A stretch of 5,769 nt of DNA from Methanobacteriota archaeon (GTDB taxonomy: Archaea; Thermoplasmatota; Poseidoniia; Poseidoniales; Poseidoniaceae): assembly GCA_002727485.1 (NCBI GenBank), contig PBXE01000056.1, positions 1-5,769 on the forward strand. The letters are read 5' to 3'. The notes under the pieces are model-generated. The model ran no database searches. It was not told the DNA's origin and was given only the letters and a program-made list of their open reading frames with translations. A program made the translations under genes and the position numbers. Each line of letters starts with the position of its first letter. Positions within the stretch are counted from its first letter, which is position 1. This document shows positions 1 through 4,355 of the stretch, in pieces.

Positions 1-1
1 A

Positions 2-550
2 CTTTCATGCGGATTTAAAAAAGCCAAACAATTTCTTTCCAAACTTGATGAGAAACGAACCGATGAAATATTTTCAAAATCAAAATTAGTTACTGCAAGT
101 ATAATTGAGGTTGGATTAGATTCTAAACCACTACGCGGCAGACAAGCAATAGTAGATGCAAACAATAAAACGGCAATAATTGATTATATCTCAATTCAAC
201 CAAGATTATCCGCTTCAGGCTCCCATTTATCAGCTATCTCAGTTGGTGGCTTGGAAGGGGAAGAAGAGATAACTAGATTTTCTTCAAAAGAAGAAAGAAT
301 GGAAGACTTAGAGAAATTTCTAGATGCCCAAGCCAGCGGTTGGAGAAAACATATCGTCACTCAACTAAGGCAAGAAAAAATAACTATTCACGAGTCTCCC
401 GATAATAGAATTGATGGATTCAGTTTTTCTGATTTAGGAATAATTTTAGCGGGTTCATGGGTTGAAAACGATTACATTCTATCCGATGCAGCAGTTCATT
501 CAGGAAGAATCGCAGGTAAGAATATTGCTAAGGCTATACATCATCGATAA
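2..550 (+). CDS. FAD-dependent oxidoreductase (phytoene desaturase / amine oxidase-like), C-terminal part
   Basis: This frame is open from the left edge to the TAA at 548-550, giving 182 visible residues with the N-terminus missing. An internal TTG at 251 is not a credible start, because the coding sequence upstream of it is continuous and protein-like. The tail carries the usual closing motif of flavin-dependent desaturases and amine oxidases: GIILAG at visible residues 146-151, then SDAAVHSGRIAG at 161-172. In this family that stretch closes the FAD site, with the small-residue helix packing near the flavin. An earlier ASGSHLSAISVGGL segment (about 71-84) matches the substrate-domain strand that often reads APPGxHL in relatives. 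The Rossmann GxGxxG motif must lie off the left edge. The substrate cannot be told from this part; carotenoid or isoprenoid desaturation or amine oxidation are possible. The protein is probably cytoplasmic or peripheral to the membrane. Confidence 0.75.
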   Translation, partial: LSCGFKKAKQFLSKLDEKRTDEIFSKSKLVTASIIEVGLDSKPLRGRQAIVDANNKTAIIDYISIQPRLSASGSHLSAISVGGLEGEEEITRFSSKEERMEDLEKFLDAQASGWRKHIVTQLRQEKITIHESPDNRIDGFSFSDLGIILAGSWVENDYILSDAAVHSGRIAGKNIAKAIHHR

Positions 551-582
551 TTTACATTTAATCCACTTGATTAATTTGTAAA
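551..582 (+). terminator. Hairpin directly after the oxidoreductase stop codon
   Basis: TTTACA (551-556) pairs with TGTAAA (577-582), and TTAAT (558-562) pairs with ATTAA (570-574). They are separated by a 1x2 internal loop and closed by a 7-base loop. The hairpin begins at the first base after the stop codon. A role as transcript end or 3' stabiliser is inferred from position. The stem is AT-rich and no T-run follows, so true terminator function is uncertain. Confidence 0.4.
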
Positions 583-625
583 CAAGCCAAACAAGAACAA
601 AATCGGAATCACCCACAAAACACTC

Positions 626-647
626 TCTGCTTAGGTATCCTAGCAGA
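626..647 (+). terminator. Second hairpin with T-rich tail in the 551-798 intergenic region
   Basis: TCTGCT (626-631) and AGG (633-635) pair with CCT (639-641) and AGCAGA (642-647), leaving one bulged T at 632 and a TAT loop. The result is a nine-base-pair stem, followed by TTTAGTCTTT at 648-657. It could end the oxidoreductase transcript. The rest of 551-798 is AT-rich and shows no open frame or RNA gene that I can recognise. Confidence 0.4.
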
Positions 648-754
648 TTTAGTCTTTAAGCCAATTAGCATCAAATATCGTGAACACATGAAAGGGTATT
701 GAAAAATTCAAACGATTATTATTGTTGATATAAATTATTTAATTTTGATTTTTC

Positions 755-765
755 AAAAATAAATT
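755..765 (+). promoter_or_regulatory. Possible TATA-like element upstream of the nine-helix membrane protein
   Basis: An A/T stretch reading AAAAATAAATT lies about 39 bases upstream of the ATG at 799. An archaeal TATA box here would start transcription near 786 and leave a leader of roughly 13 bases. A competing element, TAATTAAT at 812-819, lies about 22 bases upstream of the in-frame ATG at 838 and would give a near-leaderless message from that codon. Neither is strong. Confidence 0.25.
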
Positions 766-798
766 CAAATCGGCCGCCTTTACCTGTTTGTAGGCATT

Positions 799-1866
799 AT
801 GATTAAAGGTCTAATTAATTTGCAAATATCGATTAAGATGTTTAAAATTGAATCAACGCCCGCAAAAGTATGCCTAGGACTCTCAGCATTTCTGTTATTA
901 TTATACTCGATTAGCTTCATGTTCTTTTCAATCGAATATGTAACTGGAGGAGATACAGGATTTGCTCTTATTGACAACGGCCTAGGCGGAATGACTGATG
1001 ATGTTGCATACGGAATGGGCGGTATTGAAACTGGATTTAATGGCGTGCTATTCTTTGGTATTTTCATCTCTACTATGCTCATTTTGTTTGAAGGTGCAAA
1101 GGGGAAATGGACAATCATGCTACCTGTATTAGCAGGTATGGTTACGATGACTGTTTGTATTTGGATGAACTGGAACGCTGAAAGTGCTGCAAGTGAGACT
1201 CCGAAATACGTTTCAATCTTTGTGACTCTTATCTATGCTGTAGCCTACTTCTTGTTGAGGGATGAGGGCGTAAATGAAGGTTTATCCGACTATAAGCCTG
1301 GTTTGAAAGTCAATGACAAGATTGCAATGGTTGCATTAATTCTACTCGTTCTATCTGGATTATACTATTCACTAAGAATGATTTTCACTCCAGACACTGT
1401 CATCTCGGAAGGTTTCCCGGCAGATTTAGATTGGGGAGATAAATTAGAAGACTCTAAAGGTTTAGGGGCTCCTTTCCCGACCACTGTATCTGTATCTGGA
1501 TCATTGATTCTGATTTACACGCTATGGTCTGCATTGGTTCTGACAGATGGGGCAAAGGGTAAGTGGGCCATTATGCACCCGTCTGCGATGGCATTCATCG
1601 CAGCAACAGTGACCACTTACATTGGATTAGTTGCTGGCTTAGCCCGTACAACAAGTGATGCAAACAAAATGGATGTTTTGACAATACCTCTGGTAATGCT
1701 ACTAGTGTTAATTAGTTATTTCAGATTAAAAGACGAAGGCATGGAAGATGGCATGACATTTAGGGGAGAACCTCTAGAAGATGGTGGTAAATTCACTTTT
1801 GCATTACTAGCATTTGCACTAGTCATTGGACTGTTGACCATGATAAATGAAGTTCTATTGGCTTGA
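799..1866 (+). CDS. Polytopic membrane protein with internally duplicated four-helix unit, function unknown
   Basis: This encodes 355 residues with about nine hydrophobic segments, near residues 25-45, 82-98, 104-122, 138-153, 174-196, 230-248, 256-279, 294-310 and 331-349. The first eight form two copies of one four-helix unit. GAKGKW at 99-104 recurs at 251-256 before a similar helix, and the fourth helix of each unit ends in a matching acidic tail: FLLRDEGVNEG at 151-161 and FRLKDEGMEDG at 308-318. The offsets are about 152-157 residues. A ninth helix closes the protein. I recognise no transporter, enzyme or receptor signature. An ATG at 838 (residue 14, MFKIEST) is an alternative start and may be the true one: neither ATG has a Shine-Dalgarno site, and a TATA-like stretch sits upstream of 838. 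It is transcribed alone and converges with the HNH gene. The location is the cytoplasmic membrane. Confidence 0.85.
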   Translation: MIKGLINLQISIKMFKIESTPAKVCLGLSAFLLLLYSISFMFFSIEYVTGGDTGFALIDNGLGGMTDDVAYGMGGIETGFNGVLFFGIFISTMLILFEGAKGKWTIMLPVLAGMVTMTVCIWMNWNAESAASETPKYVSIFVTLIYAVAYFLLRDEGVNEGLSDYKPGLKVNDKIAMVALILLVLSGLYYSLRMIFTPDTVISEGFPADLDWGDKLEDSKGLGAPFPTTVSVSGSLILIYTLWSALVLTDGAKGKWAIMHPSAMAFIAATVTTYIGLVAGLARTTSDANKMDVLTIPLVMLLVLISYFRLKDEGMEDGMTFRGEPLEDGGKFTFALLAFALVIGLLTMINEVLLA

Positions 1867-1877
1867 ACAATCTAATT

Positions 1878-1968
1878 CCGATTAAATCGGTAAGCAGTGG
1901 GTCATTGCTAACGCTACTCATTGCCAATGAGCGTTATTAGATGAGTCCCTTGCCAATCACCCCGATTT
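1878..1968. repeat. Cluster of inverted repeats at the convergent gene junction
   Basis: Three hairpins lie end to end between the two convergent genes. CCGATT-A-AATCGG spans 1878-1890. GCAGTG-GGT-CATTGC spans 1894-1908 with one G-T pair. TAACGC, bulge TAC, TCATTG, C, CAATGAGCGTTA spans 1909-1936, a twelve-pair arm with a 3-base bulge. In addition AAATCGG (1884-1890) is complementary to CCGATTT (1962-1968). That pairing could replace the first hairpin and enclose the other two as a branched structure. The position suggests a bidirectional transcript end or 3' structure; there is no long T-run on either strand. Confidence 0.55.
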
Positions 1969-1981
1969 CAAGTTCATATCC

Positions 1982-3409
1982 TCATAATTGTAATTCGTTC
2001 CAATATGAAGCTTTTTTGGCTATTGTCCAGCTTTTTGGTATGTCGAAATCCTGCTTCAATATGTCTTTCAGAGAACGCCCCCGGTTATTCCTCTCCTCGT
2101 GAGCCAATATTGCGTCTCGAAGTAAAATATATGATTCCTCACCCCGCCAATTTTCCTTAATCCAAGACATGAGAGGAAATTGCTGTTCAGTTGCTTCTTT
2201 GAGACCTAGATATCGCTTATGTAAATCCTCTTTCACATTTTTAGCAGACCTATTTTTGGCAATTCCAAAATCCTCCTTCAAAATCACACGGAGGCTTCTA
2301 CTTTTTTCTTTCCTATCCTTCTCAAATTTAAGGATAGATTTGGTGAGTTCGGGATAGGATTCTACCCCCTTCCAACTTTCTTTTAACCAGGAATCTAAAT
2401 TGAAATTACTAACATTGTTCGTTTTTTCGGTGAGTTTGCTTTCTGTGATTTTGTAAATCATTTTTTCATCTTCTCCAATTGCTTCTTCAATATCAAACCC
2501 AAGTAAAGGGACAATTAATACAGATTTTTCTTGAATCGTTCCTTTGACCTCAAATGGATTAAACAATTCATTCCAGGAGATATCAAAGTGGTCCTTCGCT
2601 TGTTTCATTACATAAGCTAATTGAGAGGCTGAAAAACCTGAACGATATGTCTTAGTTGGAATTCGTTTTTTTATGGAACTTTTCAAAAATGATGTAATTT
2701 CATTTTCCTCAGATGCAGTTTTAGCAGTGATTTTTACAGGGTTTTTTTGCTTGACGGCTTTTTCTACATGAGTATTTTTTTCTGAGTGTTTTTCAACTTG
2801 GGAATTCTTTGAGTCAACATTTGTATCGTCATTTAATCGTTTAACTTGAGAAGAGGTTTTGAATTTACTAATTAGAGATCGGAACGGTTGTTTAATCACA
2901 TTGAATATTGACTTTTTTTCTTTATTCTTGGTATTTGAATTATCATACGGATTTGGAATTCCCCGCTGGTTAGCAAAAGCTTCAGATAAATCATGGCATT
3001 GAATTAATGCTTCTTCATCTAGGTTTATCGAAGCATGGCACCAGATAACGAACTCTTGAACTGCAACTTTTATTGCTGGCATGCGCCTCCTAATCGCTTT
3101 GATATCGCTTGAACCCAAGACATCAATCATCACATCATTTCTAGCATTATTACACTTTTTGCACAAAGGAATTATATTTTCATCACGTTCAAATCCACCT
3201 AACACTAAAGGATGGATGTGTTCTTTTGTCATTGGATTTTCTTTGGCCCATTTTTCTTGACATATCGGACACCTTTTGTGACGAAGACTCCATTTTAGAC
3301 GCTGGTCATCAGTCCAACTCCGCCGAGGCGATTTGGCGCGCTTTTCATTGACATAATCGAAAGTATGTTTCAGGGGAAGAGCGTATTCCTCAATTATTCT
3401 GCGTTCCAT
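1982..3409 (-). CDS. HNH endonuclease-like protein with duplicated C-terminal module
   Basis: This encodes 475 residues. The N-terminal part is a clear zinc-bound HNH nuclease domain (about residues 40-100): CPIC at 47-50, EHIHP with His64 and His66, Asn78 in the DENIIPL stretch, then CKKCNNAR with Cys83, Cys86 and Asn87/88. In HNH enzymes the four cysteines hold a structural zinc, and the His/Asn residues bind the metal that cleaves DNA; all are present, so activity is plausible. Residues about 155-235 form a polar, lysine- and serine-rich linker. Residues 256-320 are a folded region I do not recognise. The C-terminus holds two copies of a module of about 60 residues (338-396 and 413-470, offset 75) with the shared pattern W[LI]KE[SN]W[KR]G..SY..L...IL..E...RSL..ILK.DF.I. 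It may bind nucleic acid or protein, but this is unproven. The ATG at 3409 follows a strong AAGGAGTGA Shine-Dalgarno site, only four bases after the upstream gene's stop codon. Roles in restriction, defence or homing are all possible. Confidence 0.88.
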   Translation of the reverse strand: MERRIIEEYALPLKHTFDYVNEKRAKSPRRSWTDDQRLKWSLRHKRCPICQEKWAKENPMTKEHIHPLVLGGFERDENIIPLCKKCNNARNDVMIDVLGSSDIKAIRRRMPAIKVAVQEFVIWCHASINLDEEALIQCHDLSEAFANQRGIPNPYDNSNTKNKEKKSIFNVIKQPFRSLISKFKTSSQVKRLNDDTNVDSKNSQVEKHSEKNTHVEKAVKQKNPVKITAKTASEENEITSFLKSSIKKRIPTKTYRSGFSASQLAYVMKQAKDHFDISWNELFNPFEVKGTIQEKSVLIVPLLGFDIEEAIGEDEKMIYKITESKLTEKTNNVSNFNLDSWLKESWKGVESYPELTKSILKFEKDRKEKSRSLRVILKEDFGIAKNRSAKNVKEDLHKRYLGLKEATEQQFPLMSWIKENWRGEESYILLRDAILAHEERNNRGRSLKDILKQDFDIPKSWTIAKKASYWNELQL

Positions 3410-3413
3410 TATA

Positions 3414-3422
3414 TCACTCCTT
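3414..3422 (-). promoter_or_regulatory. Shine-Dalgarno site of the HNH gene inside the end of the HTH gene
   Basis: On the minus strand AAGGAGTGA sits just before ATATAATG. It overlaps the last two codons and the TGA stop of the HTH gene. This fixes the ATG at 3409 as the HNH start and indicates translational coupling. It is the only convincing Shine-Dalgarno site seen before a gene in this window. Confidence 0.8.
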
Positions 3423-3674
3423 TCCGTTTGATTTATTCAGTAACTCAAGTAATGCGAAAAGGGTAACTCCAGCAGCAGCACCAGCAAATCCTGCCATTAA
3501 TGCTGTATTAAACACTTCATCTGCTCCTTTTTCTTTAGATTGTTTTTTCAATTTTCTTAACTGGTAACCAATCACTTGCTGAGATGTACCCAACTTCTCA
3601 GCGATTTCAGCTTGACTCCAGCCAAGTGCACGTAACTTGAGTAGTTCAGCGATCTGTCTTGGTGTGAGCGCCAT
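3414..3674 (-). CDS. Small HTH DNA-binding protein with C-terminal membrane helix
   Basis: I place the start at the ATG at 3674, giving 86 residues (MALTPRQ...). An in-frame GTG at 3695 would add seven residues but touches the TATA box, whereas 3674 lies about 25 bases downstream of the box and fits a leaderless message. Residues 4-43 form a helix-turn-helix of the sigma-region-4 / Tfx-like type (LTPRQIAELLKLRALGWSQ, then EIAEKLGTSQQVIGYQLRKL) followed by a basic stretch. Residues about 56-79 (FNTALMAGFAGAAAG through FALLELL) form one glycine/alanine-rich membrane helix, so the DNA-binding part should be tethered on the cytoplasmic side. It is the first gene of an operon with the HNH gene, four bases apart. 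A palindrome at its promoter suggests autoregulation. It may regulate or localise the nuclease partner; this is inference. Confidence 0.8.
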   Translation of the reverse strand: MALTPRQIAELLKLRALGWSQAEIAEKLGTSQQVIGYQLRKLKKQSKEKGADEVFNTALMAGFAGAAAGVTLFALLELLNKSNGKE

Positions 3675-3695
3675 GAATATCCGAAGGCCCACCAC

Positions 3696-3704
3696 TATAT
3701 ATTT
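3696..3704 (-). promoter_or_regulatory. TATA box of the HTH-HNH operon (leaderless start)
   Basis: The minus strand reads AAATATATA here, centred about 25 bases upstream of the ATG at 3674. This is the archaeal TATA-to-start distance, so transcription probably begins at or next to that ATG. A similar AAATATATA box precedes the gene starting at 4127. Confidence 0.6.
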
Positions 3705-3716
3705 GTATTATACAAA
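3702..3716. promoter_or_regulatory. Palindromic candidate operator TTTGTAT-T-ATACAAA
   Basis: This is a perfect seven-base inverted repeat around a single central base. It overlaps the upstream edge of the TATA box, where the BRE and TFB contacts lie in archaeal promoters. A dimeric HTH protein bound there would block promoter assembly. The downstream HTH gene product is the obvious candidate; that link is inferred from position only. Confidence 0.5.
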
Positions 3717-3820
3717 ATATTTCATTACATTATAGATTTTATAGGTTATTAACTAAACATTGGTGTAATTGAATCGGGGATGGCTCCTTGCGAATGGTCT
3801 GATTTGATTATTCGATTCTC

Positions 3821-3862
3821 AAACCTGTTTTCTGAATACTAGGTTTCTCAATCACTCAGAAA
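3821..3862 (-). other. Overlapping inverted repeats at the 3' end of the small membrane protein gene
   Basis: AAACCT (3821-3826) pairs with AGGTTT (3841-3846). TTTCTGA (3829-3835) pairs with TCAGAAA (3856-3862), which overlaps the end of the gene. The two pairings compete. They may mark a transcript end for the minus-strand gene ending at 3852, but no T-run supports this. The remainder of 3717-3851 shows nothing else I can name. Confidence 0.25.
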
Positions 3863-4127
3863 CTGGAAAGTAGAATGGGCCATAATCCCAAGTCATAATT
3901 CCATGATAAAACAAAGAGGAGAAAACACTCACTAAGATGAAAATAATGCCTAAAACAAAAAGTAACCAATTTTCTTCCTTGAATTCCGAGATCGTCCTTT
4001 CTAAGGAGGAGAAAATTGCTGCGATACAAAATAGAAGCCCAATCACTGAATTGAAATCGGTCATGAATGCTGTGAAAACTGCAAAACTAAGAAGAAGAAC
4101 TGTAAAGCCGAAATGTCGAATTGTCAT
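3852..4127 (-). CDS. Small three-helix membrane protein, function unknown
   Basis: This encodes 91 residues, mostly hydrophobic, with three predicted membrane segments at about residues 6-22, 26-43 and 54-74. An acidic/basic hydrophilic hinge (SLERTISEFKEEN) separates the second and third, and a short aromatic tail (WDYGPFYFPVSE) ends the protein. I recognise no family. The ATG at 4127 lies about 28 bases downstream of an AAATATATA box and has no Shine-Dalgarno site, which fits a leaderless message and supports this strand over the opposite-strand frame. It is transcribed in the same direction as the HTH-HNH operon, but the 177-base gap containing that operon's own promoter makes it a separate unit. 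It is divergent from the lipoprotein gene. Confidence 0.68.
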   Translation of the reverse strand: MTIRHFGFTVLLLSFAVFTAFMTDFNSVIGLLFCIAAIFSSLERTISEFKEENWLLFVLGIIFILVSVFSSLFYHGIMTWDYGPFYFPVSE

Positions 4128-4151
4128 TGAAATACTCTGCCTTTAGTTCTG

Positions 4152-4160
4152 TATATATTT
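4152..4160 (-). promoter_or_regulatory. TATA box of the small membrane protein gene
   Basis: The minus strand reads AAATATATA, centred about 28 bases upstream of the ATG at 4127. The core TATATA is symmetric, so it could also serve plus-strand transcription beginning near 4182, just upstream of the structured element at 4198-4289. Confidence 0.55.
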
Positions 4161-4197
4161 ACCGCCTACAGAGAAGCGTCGTTCAACGAGAAACATC

Positions 4198-4289
4198 TGT
4201 ACACGAGGGAACCGGTTGTATTCGTATACGGCTACGTGGGTACCCATGTGGTTGCGGGTGAATACATGGGCCCCTTGCATACAATTTTT
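4198..4289 (+). ncRNA. Candidate structured RNA: long imperfect hairpin ending in T5
   Basis: The plus strand folds into one long hairpin. TGTA (4198-4201) pairs with TACA (4280-4283); after a 2x2 loop, CGAGGG (4204-4209) pairs with CCCTTG (4272-4277). After a 7x5 loop, 4217-4225 pairs with 4258-4266 (nine pairs). After a 3x3 loop, 4229-4239 pairs with 4244-4254 (eleven pairs), closed by a GTAC loop. Seven of the thirty pairs are G-U on the plus strand and would be A-C mismatches on the minus strand, so the fold belongs to a plus-strand RNA. TTTTT follows at 4285-4289. A competing local stem, 4214-4221 with 4226-4233, also exists. The region is richer in G and C than its flanks. It could be a small RNA, a leader or attenuator of the lipoprotein gene, or a decayed inverted repeat. 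I recognise no known RNA family. Confidence 0.4.
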
Positions 4290-4325
4290 CCGGACCAAAT
4301 CAAACTCCCAAAATCATTGATTATG

Positions 4326-4331
4326 TTTATT
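4326..4331 (+). promoter_or_regulatory. Weak TATA-like element before the lipoprotein gene
   Basis: TTTATT lies about 27 bases upstream of the ATG at 4356, the position expected for a leaderless message. An alternative TAAATAAATAA stretch at 4336-4346 is too close for that. No Shine-Dalgarno site precedes the ATG. Confidence 0.3.
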
Positions 4332-4355
4332 GACCTAAATAAATAACCATAGCCC

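Noticed and set aside
251..253. TTG at 251 as the start of a 99-residue gene
   Set aside because: The frame is open and protein-like from the left edge, so this codon is internal to the truncated oxidoreductase.
780..1118. Minus-strand open frame antisense to the membrane protein gene
   Set aside because: It overlaps a convincing nine-helix coding sequence, has no domain, and its proline-rich composition is typical of antisense frames.
1908..1940. Resemblance of the TAAC...GTTA hairpin to an integron attC site
   Set aside because: The core boxes do not match RYYYAAC and GTTRRRY, the element is too short, and there is no integrase or cassette array.
2169..2357. Plus-strand open frame inside the HNH gene
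   Set aside because: It lies fully antisense to the duplicated C-terminal module, which is supported by its own internal repeat.
3937..4146. Plus-strand open frame opposite the small membrane protein
   Set aside because: The minus-strand frame has a TATA box at leaderless distance and three coherent membrane segments. The plus-strand product is a charged sequence with no features.
4160..4300. Possible tRNA in the G/C-richer divergent spacer
   Set aside because: No GGTTCRA-type T-arm, acceptor stem or anticodon arm of the right spacing was found on either strand; the long single hairpin explains the pairing better.
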